From assembly GCA_035366835.1 (NCBI GenBank), contig DAOSIS010000011.1:1-64000 (forward strand): a stretch of DNA of 64,000 bases. The letters are read 5' to 3'. The DNA comes from UBA6109 sp035366835. Lineage in GTDB: Bacteria; Desulfobacterota; Syntrophia; Syntrophales; UBA6109. The notes beneath the pieces are model-generated. The model was not told where the DNA came from and made no database searches. It worked only from the letters and a program-made list of their open reading frames with translations. A program made the translations under genes and the position numbers. This document shows positions 24,130 to 32,976 of this stretch, one piece after another (the first letter of the stretch is position 1; each line of letters begins with the position of its first letter).

Positions 24130-24174
24130 AAAAAGCGCTCCACTGCGATGATAATCGTTCATGGAGCGCTTTTT
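24130..24174. terminator. Bidirectional terminator after the cold-shock gene
   Basis: The 13-bp perfect stem AAAAAGCGCTCCA / TGGAGCGCTTTTT gives a T-run on either strand. It lies 18 bases beyond the csp stop. Confidence 0.88.
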
Positions 24175-24191
24175 GGTTTACTTAATGGAGG

Positions 24192-24392
24192 CTACAGGAG
24201 ACTTACATTTTCCGCAGCCGGACCCTTCTTGCCCTGCGTCACGTCGAACTTGACCCGCTGGCCCTCAGATAACGTCTTGAAGCCAGCGGCCTGAATAGCG
24301 CTGAAATGTACGAATACATCGCCGCCTTCGTCGTTTGCAATAAAGCCGAATCCTTTATTCTCATTGAACCATTTTACTTTGCCTTCTGACAT
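24192..24392 (-). CDS. Cold-shock domain protein (CspA family)
   Basis: This is a 66-residue single cold-shock domain that binds single-stranded RNA or DNA. RNP1 is KGFGFI and RNP2 is VFVHFS; length and GQRVKFDVTQGKKGPAAENV end match the family. AGGAGG lies eight bases before ATG 24392. The gene has a promoter-like pair about 180-200 bases upstream and a long 5' leader with a hairpin, as is common for cold-shock mRNAs. It lies inside the tRNA-Arg-flanked segment. Confidence 0.95.
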   Translation of the reverse strand: MSEGKVKWFNENKGFGFIANDEGGDVFVHFSAIQAAGFKTLSEGQRVKFDVTQGKKGPAAENVSLL

Positions 24393-24443
24393 TGCACCAT
24401 CCTCCTTCCTTCAAATTTACTTCAAGCAGGATCGCGCACGATG

Positions 24444-24481
24444 AAAGAAAAAAGCCACCAGACTCCAAAGAGCATGGTGGC
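24444..24481 (-). promoter_or_regulatory. Terminator-like hairpin in the csp leader
   Basis: On the minus strand GCCACCA pairs with TGGTGGC (7 bp, 14-base loop) and is followed by TTTTTTCTTT. It ends about 55 bases before the csp start codon. It could be an attenuator or RNA switch in the leader, or the terminator of a lost upstream gene. Confidence 0.55.
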
Positions 24482-24567
24482 CGCCTCTGCACTTCAAAAT
24501 GTTCTGATCCAACTCTAAATGCGTCTTATTGACCATCAAAACTTACGACGCAAAGTATGCTGGGACT

Positions 24568-24594
24568 TTTATATGGGTATATGAGGAAAGTCAA
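24568..24594 (-). promoter_or_regulatory. Possible csp promoter
   Basis: On the minus strand TTGACT (24594-24589) and TATAAA (24573-24568) are separated by 15 bases, shorter than ideal. A start near 24560 would give a leader of about 170 bases. I see no gene in 24393-24640. Confidence 0.4.
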
Positions 24595-24644
24595 GCGTTA
24601 TTTATCGACTGTCTTTCTGACCTAATTTTTATGGCTTCGCAGAA

Positions 24645-25189
24645 GAGGACTCTTTATCGCTAACATTTAGGGACTCACTTAAACCGCGACTTCATGAAGA
24701 TGCTGAACGGTTTGAGGAGGCCGTTCGTTTTACGGCGTCGGAAACCCGGTTTCTCCCTCGCTTGATCGAAAAGGACTATTTCTGCACCCTGCTGCTCGGG
24801 TACCTGTCGACAGCGGACAGTTCGCTCGTGTTCAAAGGGGGGGGACTTGTCTGGCAAAAGTTCACGTCGGATTCTATCGCCTCAGCGAGGATCTGGATTT
24901 CATCATCCCGGTACCGTACGCCACTCCCCGGTCCAAACGCAGCCGGATGGCGGAAGGACTAAAAAAGGCCCACTTCTCAACTGTCGAAGAAAATAGGCAC
25001 CTTCCGGATCGTCAAGCTGCTGATGGGCGCAAACACTTCGACCCAGTATATTGCCGTCGTCGCTTATAGATCGTTGATTAACCCCCAAGAGGAAACGATC
25101 AAGATCGAGGTGGGTTTGCGCGAACCGCTGCTGACACGACCAGTGATAGGGTCTTCCCAAACGCTTCTCCTCGATCTATATCCGGGAAA
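24645..25189 (+). pseudogene. Remnant of an AbiEii/AbiGii-type nucleotidyltransferase toxin gene
   Basis: Pieces in different frames form one protein. Frame A reads LHEDAERFEEAVRF, LIEKDYFCTLLLGYL and SSLVFKGG. After a G7 tract the next frame continues CLAKVHVGFYRLSEDLDF with the nucleotidyltransferase core; a third stretch gives NTSTQYIAVV and QEETIKIEVGLREPLL. This is the order in AbiEii toxins of type IV toxin-antitoxin or abortive-infection systems. Two frameshifts are present, and the 3' end stops where the tRNA-Arg repeat begins. No AbiEi-type antitoxin gene remains. It is dead as it stands. Confidence 0.75.
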
Positions 25190-25279
25190 CCGCAGGTTCG
25201 ACTCCTGCCGGGCGCGCCAAAACCAACAGGGGTTCCGTGATTCATCGCGGGACCCCTGTTCTTTTTTCAGCTGAGGGGT
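25190..25279 (+). repeat. Direct repeat, right copy: tRNA-Arg 3' end plus terminator
   Basis: This is a second copy of the tRNA-Arg T arm, acceptor 3' strand, CCA and terminator, fused to the AbiEii remnant. It is shorter by one G and one C in the terminator stem. The 5' half of the tRNA is absent, so it is not a functional tRNA gene. Confidence 0.88.
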
Positions 25280-25294
25280 TGATAACTCAGATTC

Positions 25295-26780
25295 CTAATT
25301 CTTCTTCGTTGCGATCAACTGCGGCGTCTGCTCGTTGTTGTATTGTCGCCTCGCGATCCGCTCCACCTGGGGCTTCACATAGCTGAACAGGTCGTCCAGC
25401 ATGATCGATCCATCGGGCCTGAGGACGCCCTCGTCCTTGACGCCTTTGAGCATGAAGTAGGTGAAAAGGCCATGCCCTTTTTCCTTGTAGGTTGAGTTGA
25501 GCTGATCTGCTCTCCCGACGCAGCGGCCATTACGGTCATGTTCTTGGGAACGGAAACGGCTTTCTCAAGGTTCATGACAAGAGGACGCGCACCTTCCGCC
25601 AGGACTGATCTTCCTCCTGCGCCGGAGAAACACGCAGCATCCAAGGCTACAATGATTTCTTTTGCGGGCAACTTCCCGAGCGCATCATAGAGCTTCTTTA
25701 GAGGATATCCCGTCTGCGCAATAAATGAAGGATCGCCGTCATAGGGAACAAGATAGGCATCACCGGTCTTCGGATTAGGAGCCCCATGGCCGGAATAGTA
25801 GATGAACAGGGTGCTGTCTCTTTCAACATGGTTGGCAAGCCACTGCTCGAAGTATTTTTCGAAATCACTTTTCGTCGCATGCTCATTCATCATGATCACG
25901 ATGTTCTCTTCAGGATAGCTCATGACCTTGGAAAGATACTCCCCCATAAGCTTTGCATCGTTTACCGCAAAATCCGCTTTGGGAAGTTTCTGACGGTAGC
26001 TCTCTATGCCTATGACGATGGCATATGAGTTTCTTAGGCGCCTACCGCTGGCAGCGGGAAGATCGTCAATGTCCGATTTGATGGTATGCGATGGCCGTGC
26101 TTCATTATTTGAAACTGCCGCCGATGCGGCCGAGCCGGCTTCTTGTTTTGGAACAAATTTTTCGAGACGTTTCACCGCAGCCGCCCAGACGCCCTCTTTG
26201 GGATTGCTGGCGGCAAGCCTTTCAGCAACCGCTATCGCTTCACCCAAATCGGCACCTTTGCTTATCAGAAACTTCATAATATTGGTTTGATTCCCTTCTG
26301 CCGCAAAAAGGAGGGGGGCTTACCATGAATATTGGGTGCATTCACATCAGCGCCTTTTTCCAAAATAAGTCTTACAACGTCGATGGAACCATAATAGGCT
26401 GCATTATGCAAAGGAATATCTCCCCAATGATTTCTGATAGTTATATCAGCATCCGCATCGAGCAGAATACGGGCAATATCACTCCGGCGATTCGTAAGCG
26501 CCGTGTGCAACGCCGTATATTCTAAGAAACCTTTTGCATTCACATCGGCGCCTTTTTCCAAAAGCACCCTTACGCTTTCAACGGAACCTTGCTTGACTGC
26601 AACATTCAATGTTGTCTCCCCGATTTGATTTCTACTATTTGCATCAGCGCCGGATTTGAGCAGTTCGCGCAACTCCGCGACATCACCTTTCTCTGCCGCA
26701 TCATAAAGCGCCGGCGCGCATCCGCCAATCAGCACCGTGGCGAATGACACAAGGAAGATGAGATGAGCTATTTTTTTCAT
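25295..26780 (-). pseudogene. Ankyrin-repeat/caspase-like lipoprotein gene with two frameshifts
   Basis: The gene starts at ATG 26780 with a lipoprotein signal (MKKIAHLIFL..LIGGC), then about four ankyrin repeats (ELLKSGADANSRNQIGETTL and so on). At a C6 tract near 26313-26318 the frame shifts and continues as NIMKFLISKGADLG, then a peptidase C14 domain with His in YYSGHGAPNP and Cys in LDAACFSGAGG. A second shift near 25495 moves the last 65 codons (KGHGLFTYFMLKG) into another frame, ending at 25295. Total length, about 495 codons, equals the intact paralogue at 38485-39942. It is either a pseudogene or affected by homopolymer sequencing errors. Confidence 0.85.
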
Positions 26781-26850
26781 AAATCCGTCCCTTGGACTAA
26801 ACCTCTTCACGGCGCATATTCCCAGCCACCCTCACAGGGCACTGTCTCTC

Positions 26851-27192
26851 TCAGGCGGGCTGCAACCCATTGTCTCCGTTCCCTTGCGTTCTTGTTCTTA
26901 TGCGGTAAACCTTCTCGACGGGGATCACCGCCACAATGCCGTCGCCCGGCAGTCCGGTTTGAGCAGCGTCCATAATGGCATCGACGATCTCTTCAGTCCT
27001 CGCGAGTCTGCAGTAGATTTCCAGGCGAGCATGGGCAGCGGACCAATCGGACCGAAAAAAGTTGGCGTATTCGCCGTACCCCTTGCCACGGGTCACGCTG
27101 ATCCCCCTTACATGGATCTTCTTCAACCGAGTTTCAACATCCCCCAGCTTGTCCTCCGTCCGGATGATGGCGACAATCTTCTTCCATTCCAT
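26851..27192 (-). CDS. P-II-like signalling protein (divergent, possibly PII-NG type)
   Basis: This 113-residue protein starts at ATG 27192, with AGGAGGG upstream. The fold markers of the P-II family are clear: the N-terminal strand and helix (MEWKKIVAIIRTEDKLGDVE), TGLPGDGIVAVIPVEKVYRIRT near the end. The T-loop (GYGEYANFFRSDWSAAH) is about six residues shorter than in GlnB/GlnK and lacks the uridylylated tyrosine in its usual setting. A divergent P-II group (PII-NG) has been noted next to heavy-metal efflux genes; here the next gene on the same strand is a CopB-type ATPase. So metal or efflux signalling is more likely than nitrogen control. Confidence 0.8.
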   Translation of the reverse strand: MEWKKIVAIIRTEDKLGDVETRLKKIHVRGISVTRGKGYGEYANFFRSDWSAAHARLEIYCRLARTEEIVDAIMDAAQTGLPGDGIVAVIPVEKVYRIRTRTQGNGDNGLQPA

Positions 27193-27822
27193 CGTACCCT
27201 CCTGGGACCTGTTTTTCGCCCTTGTCAAGCGTTCCATGAACGACTTCCCCGTACGCCCAAATGAAATGTAAATCCGGGGCCGGACCGCCCCATGCGAGAC
27301 GGCGCGAAAACAGCTTCTCCAGCCACATCGCAAGGTTCGGTTGCGCAGGTCGGTTGAGCTGGCGCGGCCAGTCCGTGGATGGCTGCAGTAAGGCATTCGA
27401 AAGAGGGCAAGTGGACCTGATGTTCAAACGAGAGTGCCGGGGCCTTCGGGGCGAATGCCTGTCCGAGACTGCCAGCGGCTGTAACCGGCCGAGCGCCGTC
27501 CCTGTTGATCACCTGCACCCGTCTGGACGAGGGATGCCACGCTCGGCGCAATGAGAGCTGCCCCCCAAGGCAAGCGCCCCGACATCCACAAGGGTGGATC
27601 CCCGTCTTTGTGTCGTCATCGAGAGCAACGGATCGGGCTCATGAGTGCGAAACGGAATAGCTGCAACAGATCTTACGCACCACTCGTACTATCGCTCCGA
27701 CGGCAACCCGGTTCTGACCGGCATTTTCTATGGTCATCCCGCACCCTCGTGATCGCGATTCTCAGGATTCTCTTTCCCCGAGATTCGAGAACCGGTCAGG
27801 CCGTCTCCCCGAACTCGAACGT
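27193..27822. other. Gap of 630 bases with no recognisable gene
   Basis: I see only the ribosome-binding site of the P-II-like gene at its left end. Several open frames exist on both strands, but none has a start site, family motif or sensible composition. It may hold decayed sequence. Confidence 0.5.
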
Positions 27823-29931
27823 TCACTTGACCACCTTCAAGAATCGCGCATTGATTGCGACGATCACCGTGCTGACCGCCATCAGGACCGCCCCTGCGGC
27901 GGGCGTCAGCAGAACGCCGAATTGCTGGAGGGCCCCTGCCGCCAGCGGAATGGCGACGGCGTTGTATCCGGTGGCCCATGCGAGGTTCTGGATCATTTTC
28001 CGGTAAGTCGCCCGCGACAGACCGAGTATCGCCACCGCATCCAGCGGGTTGCTCTTTACGAGAACGATATCCGCCGTTTCCACCGCCACATCGGTGCCGG
28101 TCCCGATGGCGATCCCGACATCCGCCTGCGCCAGAGCAGGGGCATCGTTAACCCCGTCCCCGGTCATTGCTACGATCAGCCCCCGGGACTGGACCTCCTT
28201 GACCTTCTGGGCCTTCTGATGCGGCAAGACCTCCGCAAAATATTCATCGAGCCCGATTTCATCGGAGACCCACTTGGCCACGAGCTCGTTGTCTCCGGTG
28301 AGCATCATGCAGCGGATCCCCATCTTCTTGATCCTTGCGACGGCCTCCTTGGACTCGGGTCGGATGATGTCGGCAAGGGCGACGGCGCCCTTCAGCTCCC
28401 CGTCAATCAGGACAAAGATCACGGTTTTTCCCTGTGAACTGAGCTTCTCGATTCTTTCATCATCCGGAGCGATGCCTTTTTCTCTCAGATAGCCGGGGCT
28501 GACGACCTTCACCTCTTTGCCCCCTACTGTTCCCTCGGCTCCCTTGCCGGAGATGGCCCTGAAATCTTCGACCGGAGACCTTTCCTTTGACGAGGAGACG
28601 ATCCCCTGTGCTATGGGGTGCTCCGACCGGGCTTCCACTGAGGCGGCATACTTGAGGAGTTCACTGTCCTGAAGGTCATTTGAAAAAACAATGGTGTCGG
28701 TCACACCGAATTCTCCCCGGGTCAGCGTTCCCGTCTTGTCGAAGATGATGGCCTGGATGTTCCTGCCCTTTTCAAATGCCGCCCGATTCCGTATGAGAAG
28801 ACCGTTTCCGGCGGCGAGGGCGGTGGAAACGGCCACCACCAGCGGGACGGCAAGCCCCAGGGCATGAGGGCAGGCGATCACCATGACGGTGACCATCCGC
28901 TCGAGCGCGAAAGCAAAGTCCGACCGCATGAACGCCAGCCAGGCGAGCAGGGTCACTGCCCCGCCGCCCAGGGCGATGACGGTCAACCAGAGCGCGGCTC
29001 GGTTCGCCAGATCCTGGGTCCGGGACTTGCTTTCCTGCGCCTGCTTGACCAGTTCAACAACCTGAGAGAGGAAGGAATCCTTGCCGGTCTTCGTAACCTC
29101 CACCGTAATCGAACCTTCGCCGTTGATTGCGCCGCCGATGACGGAGCTTCCCTCCTCTTTCTCCACCGGTTTCGACTCCCCGGTGAGCATTGCCTCATTC
29201 ACCGATGTGCGTCCTTCCACCACGCTGCCGTCCACCGGGATCTTCTCTCCCGGCTTCACGAGGACCCTGTTGCCGGCCGTGAGGTTATCGAGCGGTACAT
29301 CCCGGGTGCTTCCGTCGGGCGTGACTTTGTGGGCAGTGGAGGGCATCAGCCTTGCCAGTTCCTCAAGGGCCTTCGAGGCGCCCATGATGGATCTCATTTC
29401 GATCCAGTGGCCCAGAAGCATAATGTCGATCAGGGTGGCAAGTTCCCAGAAGAGCACCTTGCCCCGCAGGCCGAAAACGACGAGGCTGCTGTACCCATAG
29501 GCGGTGGTGATGGCAACAGCGATGAGGGTCATCATAGCGGGTTGTCTTTTCGCCAGTTCCTCGACGATGCCCTTCAGAAACGGCCATCCGCCATAGAAGA
29601 AAACGGCGGAGGAGAGCAGCCACAGGACATATGCGTCGCCGGCGAACTTCACCGCCTGCCTCATCCCCAGGAAGTCCTGGATCATCGGCGACAGTATCAG
29701 GATCGGAGCGGTCACAAGCAGCGCTACCCAGAAGCGCCTTCTGAAGTCGGCGACCATGTGGGCATGGCTGCCCCCCTCTCCCATGCCCGCGTGTCCCCCG
29801 TGCATTCCCTTGCGCACTTCGTGCTTCTCGTGCATCTCATGCGCGCCCTTGCGCGTGCCGGATCTGGCCGACGTCGCATGTTCCCCGGTCATTCCACGGG
29901 ATTCCTTCTCTTCATGGTGCCGGTGGTCCAT
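27823..29931 (-). CDS. Heavy-metal P1B-type ATPase, CopB-like
   Basis: This 702-residue protein uses ATG 29931 (AGGGGG upstream); a longer frame exists without a good site. The N-terminus is rich in His and Met (MDHRHHEEKE, HEMHEKHEVRKGMHGGHAG) in place of a CxxC domain. Six to eight transmembrane helices surround the intramembrane motif CPH (VIACPHALGLAVP), which defines the CopB (P1B-3) group. The phosphorylation site is FDKTGTLT, the hinge TGDGVNDAPA, and the actuator loop TGES. CopB ATPases export copper or silver. It lies between a P-II-like gene and a Met-rich secreted protein on the same strand. Confidence 0.95.
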   Translation of the reverse strand: MDHRHHEEKESRGMTGEHATSARSGTRKGAHEMHEKHEVRKGMHGGHAGMGEGGSHAHMVADFRRRFWVALLVTAPILILSPMIQDFLGMRQAVKFAGDAYVLWLLSSAVFFYGGWPFLKGIVEELAKRQPAMMTLIAVAITTAYGYSSLVVFGLRGKVLFWELATLIDIMLLGHWIEMRSIMGASKALEELARLMPSTAHKVTPDGSTRDVPLDNLTAGNRVLVKPGEKIPVDGSVVEGRTSVNEAMLTGESKPVEKEEGSSVIGGAINGEGSITVEVTKTGKDSFLSQVVELVKQAQESKSRTQDLANRAALWLTVIALGGGAVTLLAWLAFMRSDFAFALERMVTVMVIACPHALGLAVPLVVAVSTALAAGNGLLIRNRAAFEKGRNIQAIIFDKTGTLTRGEFGVTDTIVFSNDLQDSELLKYAASVEARSEHPIAQGIVSSSKERSPVEDFRAISGKGAEGTVGGKEVKVVSPGYLREKGIAPDDERIEKLSSQGKTVIFVLIDGELKGAVALADIIRPESKEAVARIKKMGIRCMMLTGDNELVAKWVSDEIGLDEYFAEVLPHQKAQKVKEVQSRGLIVAMTGDGVNDAPALAQADVGIAIGTGTDVAVETADIVLVKSNPLDAVAILGLSRATYRKMIQNLAWATGYNAVAIPLAAGALQQFGVLLTPAAGAVLMAVSTVIVAINARFLKVVK

Positions 29932-30024
29932 TTCAGCCCCCTGCCGTCGGACTCTTCTCTTCAGGGTTGATTGCGCCGCACAAACGCGTCCCATGCAAAT
30001 TCCCGAACGGGACATCCCCGGAGC

Positions 30025-30975
30025 CTAATAGGCGGATCGCATGTAGCCCGTGGCCTTGTCGATAAGAACTTTATCGACGAGGCCGTTCTTGGTGGTGAGT
30101 ATCTCCGCTTCAAAGGCCCTCCCGACATCCCTGATCTTTCCCAGTTTCAAGTTTGGATTTCTGGAAGACTTGAGGTAATCGTTCATCATGGACTTCGCTT
30201 CCTTCTGATCGATGGGTTTTCCGGCCGACGGGCGTCGGGTGCCATAATCGGGCCCCATCATCCCGGAGCCCATTCCGTGGCCTGAACCATACCCTCCCAT
30301 CATGCCCGGCCCCATACCGTGGCCGTATCCGTAGCCTCGGCGTCCCGGCCCCCTGCTGTATCCATAGCCGTGTCCCATCCTCAACGCGTGTTCGAACATA
30401 ACCATGTGCCATCGGCTCTGAAGCAGGATGGAATTCAACGCCTGCGCTGTTTCGCGATCTTCGGCATTCTTCACCAGCCATTCATATCGGGGCAGAAGAT
30501 CGGCCTCCATCCTTGCCCCGCGCTCGTAAGCCTCTTCGAGTGTCTTGGGCTGTTCTGCCGCCGAAGGCTCGCCGTCAGGAGCCAGACCGAATGCCGCGAA
30601 CAACTGCCCGATCCAAGCGATGTGGTCCTCCTCTTGGGGGATCACCATCATGTACGGCATGTAGGCATTGAATTTCTCCTGATCGGACCGATATTCGGCC
30701 AAAGACTTTTTCTCCATAGCGAGGATTTCCCGGAGCTTCTGAACCCATTCCGCATTCTTGGGCGCCGGAAGTTTCGAAGGGATTTCCACCAGATCCCAGC
30801 CCCACATCATTCCCGGCCCCATGCCATAGCTTCCATAGCCCGGTCCCATCATGCCCGGCCCCATGCCGTAGTAGCCGGAGGAGCCAGCTCTTTCGGGCTG
30901 GCCCTGAACGACAACGGGACATAGAGCGAACGTCATCGCAAGCCACAACGAACCGACCAAGAATACCTTTTTCAT
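30025..30975 (-). CDS. Secreted Gly/Met-rich protein with ferritin-like middle region
   Basis: This 316-residue protein has an N-terminal Sec signal peptide (MKKVFLVGSLWLAMTFALCP). Two blocks of GMGPGMM-type repeats flank the middle (about 35-60 and 215-250), a composition typical of periplasmic copper-binding proteins. The middle (about 75-200) is helical with IPQEEDHIAWIGQL and SRWHMVMFEHALRM, resembling ferritin-like or DUF2202-type four-helix bundles. The C-terminal 60 residues (VGRAFEAEILTTKNGLVDKV) look PepSY-like. The context next to a CopB ATPase suggests periplasmic copper handling; this is inference. Confidence 0.78.
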   Translation of the reverse strand: MKKVFLVGSLWLAMTFALCPVVVQGQPERAGSSGYYGMGPGMMGPGYGSYGMGPGMMWGWDLVEIPSKLPAPKNAEWVQKLREILAMEKKSLAEYRSDQEKFNAYMPYMMVIPQEEDHIAWIGQLFAAFGLAPDGEPSAAEQPKTLEEAYERGARMEADLLPRYEWLVKNAEDRETAQALNSILLQSRWHMVMFEHALRMGHGYGYSRGPGRRGYGYGHGMGPGMMGGYGSGHGMGSGMMGPDYGTRRPSAGKPIDQKEAKSMMNDYLKSSRNPNLKLGKIRDVGRAFEAEILTTKNGLVDKVLIDKATGYMRSAY

Positions 30976-31201
30976 GGCGCTACCTCCTTTCTCACTCCTG
31001 CCGTTTGCATCCGTGTCAAGTTTGCCCGCTATTTCTTAAGGCGAAACTGCAAAACGTGTCAGCTCCTTGATTGCTGCGATTCGATGCCGCACTCGACGCG
31101 ATTGTGCCGGCGCCGGGAACGGCTCCGCCTGTGACCTTGCCCGGGATGCGGGGATCGTTGTCCCGTCCCGCCGCGACATGACTGTGCCAATGGAACCGAG
31201 G

Positions 31202-31663
31202 TCACCGATGGCTGAGGCGCCCTCCGTAATAGCCCTCTGCCGCGGCGCCCAGAAAGAGCAGGACCACGCCGGAAAAATAAAAGAAATGTCCCCAGAAATG
31301 CCATATGTCCAGCTTGCCGATCGGAAATAGGGATTGGTACAGGACCAACGCGATGCTGATGATGATCATGGCGTAGGATATCCAGATTTTACGGACAAAC
31401 AGCGTGCCTCTGGCTCCACGATAGTTCTTCTTCCAGGCAATCCAGCCGGTCATCGTCGTAGGGATCATCACGGCAGCGCCGGCGATCAGGCTGACATACG
31501 CAGCAAGGGCATAACACGCGTTTTCCGTCGCGAGATGAAGCGCCATGAACGTAAAGGATCCCAGAAATGCAGAGATCGGAAAATGGGTCAATACCACGTG
31601 CCAGTGCATTCTGTGACCGGCGCCGGCGCCGGGATTTCCTCCTTTCTGCGCGGAACTGTCCAT
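31202..31663 (-). CDS. DUF2231-type membrane protein
   Basis: This 153-residue protein has AGGAGGT before its ATG. It has four hydrophobic segments after a short N-terminal tail; HWHVVLTHFPISAFLGSFTF is the signature of DUF2231-like membrane proteins, and HFWGHFFYFSG near the end adds further histidines that could bind heme. Function of the family is unknown, although members are often next to cytochromes. It is related in design to the membrane half of the cytochrome-containing protein at 32244. Confidence 0.8.
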   Translation of the reverse strand: MDSSAQKGGNPGAGAGHRMHWHVVLTHFPISAFLGSFTFMALHLATENACYALAAYVSLIAGAAVMIPTTMTGWIAWKKNYRGARGTLFVRKIWISYAMIIISIALVLYQSLFPIGKLDIWHFWGHFFYFSGVVLLFLGAAAEGYYGGRLSHR

Positions 31664-31721
31664 TGAGCACCTCCTGGCCGCTCATCCGACGGGACATGTT
31701 TTGCAGCACCGGTTCACCGGA

Positions 31722-31883
31722 TCAGTCCAACTTTTCGAACTGATCCTTCCCGACTCCGCATTCCGGACAAGAGTAGTCATTCGGCAGATTCTCAAACAAC
31801 ACTCCCGGCGGTATTCCGCCGTCAGGATCGCCTTTTTCCGGATCGTAGATCCATCCGCACACGATGCATCGATATTTTGCCAT
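31722..31883 (-). CDS. Rubredoxin
   Basis: This 53-residue protein is too short for common length filters. AGGAG lies seven bases before ATG 31883. The two iron-binding knuckles are RCIVCGWIYDPEKGDPDGGI and YSCPECGVGKDQFEKLD, with the spacing of classical rubredoxins. It transfers single electrons in the cytoplasm, typically to rubrerythrin, superoxide reductase or flavoprotein partners. None is adjacent; neighbours are membrane proteins of the DUF2231 type. Confidence 0.95.
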   Translation of the reverse strand: MAKYRCIVCGWIYDPEKGDPDGGIPPGVLFENLPNDYSCPECGVGKDQFEKLD

Positions 31884-32243
31884 ATTGACTCCTCAGCGTT
31901 GCGAAGATCCTGAAACAGGATTCCCCCTAACGGGATCAGGGCTTTCTCCCGATACCATACGGCTGAGAGCTGGATTGCCTCAATGATAATCGGTTGATAG
32001 TTTTTTGTCAGGCAAGACTTCCCGTAAGTGACGGCAGCATTTATCGGGTTTCTGAACCTAATGGGGCTCGTGTGCTGTCCATTTGAACCGGCCGATATTT
32101 TGACGCCGCGACCTTGTTCCTCTCATGCCTGCCGGCAGGCGGCTTTGCGGCAGTTTCCCCTTGGATGATTTGCCCGGCGCCTGACTGCAAAGGCGCAATG
32201 CAAGTTCCCGGAGCGGCCGTCGCAACATGCAGCGCATCGATTA
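31884..32243. other. Gap of 360 bases without a gene
   Basis: It holds the upstream region of rubredoxin and the end of the cytochrome gene. A short hairpin, GCCTGCCGGCAGGC, is visible near 32130. I see no coding frame with a start site. Confidence 0.5.
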
Positions 32244-32942
32244 TTATTTCATTGCCTGAGTCACATACAGATAGAGCAGTTTCATCTCGGCGTCGGAGAT
32301 CTTTTCTCTAGGGAATGCGGGCATGACTCCCTTTGACCCGTCGGGTTTCACCGGAGCTCTGTTGAACTCTGAAAAGGTCTCCAAATCCTTGAGCTGGGTT
32401 GAACCCTTTACGGGCGCTGCCGGGGTGATGACATTCCCCCCTCCCGGATGGCATCCCGCGCAGTTTGACGCATACAATTTTTCACCGGCCTGAAGTTGAT
32501 CGGACAAGGCGTAGCTCTGTTCGGGGAAAACCAATGCCCCGCCGAAGTATCCCAAAGCGATGACCGCAACCAGGCAGAGAAGATACACGAACAGTCTCCC
32601 CATAAGACCTCCTATTTCCTTGATTTCCATGATGACAGCTGCGACGAGAAGGAGCGAAAGCGCAACGGTCAGGATGACCTTGATCTTGATCAGATACAGC
32701 CAATCTCCACTATAGAAGTGCAGCCAGTCCGTTACACCGAGAATGGCAGCCGGGGGAAGAAAGATTAGTGCGAGGACGATGCAGCAACGGGCGGTCTGCC
32801 GGAGGTTTTCTTGCTTAAAGACCACCGAGACAAGAAGAAAGATGAACGCGCCTACGACAAGTCCTATCGGCATATGCGATGCCGCTGGGTGGAGCGGATG
32901 GCCGAATCCATGCTGCCGCAGAAACTGGTAGACAAATTCCAT
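32244..32942 (-). CDS. DUF2231 membrane protein fused to a cytochrome c domain
   Basis: This protein has 232 residues. ATG 32942 gives a start just before the membrane part. Residues 1-150 hold a DUF2231-like region (HPLHPAASHMPIGLVVGAFI) with four transmembrane helices. The C-terminal 80 residues are a periplasmic mono-heme cytochrome c domain: heme site CAGCH, distal methionine in GVMPAFPREKISD. Such fusions are membrane-anchored electron carriers. Following MtrB- and MtrA-like genes on the same strand, it may feed electrons to the outer-membrane conduit; that is inference. Confidence 0.88.
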   Translation of the reverse strand: MEFVYQFLRQHGFGHPLHPAASHMPIGLVVGAFIFLLVSVVFKQENLRQTARCCIVLALIFLPPAAILGVTDWLHFYSGDWLYLIKIKVILTVALSLLLVAAVIMEIKEIGGLMGRLFVYLLCLVAVIALGYFGGALVFPEQSYALSDQLQAGEKLYASNCAGCHPGGGNVITPAAPVKGSTQLKDLETFSEFNRAPVKPDGSKGVMPAFPREKISDAEMKLLYLYVTQAMK

Positions 32943-32976
32943 GGTCGTACGCTCCGCACCTTTCTTCGAGACCGTT

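Noticed and set aside
25190..25231. A second tRNA-Arg gene
   Set aside because: Only the 3' part is present; D arm, anticodon arm and 5' acceptor strand are replaced by the AbiEii remnant.
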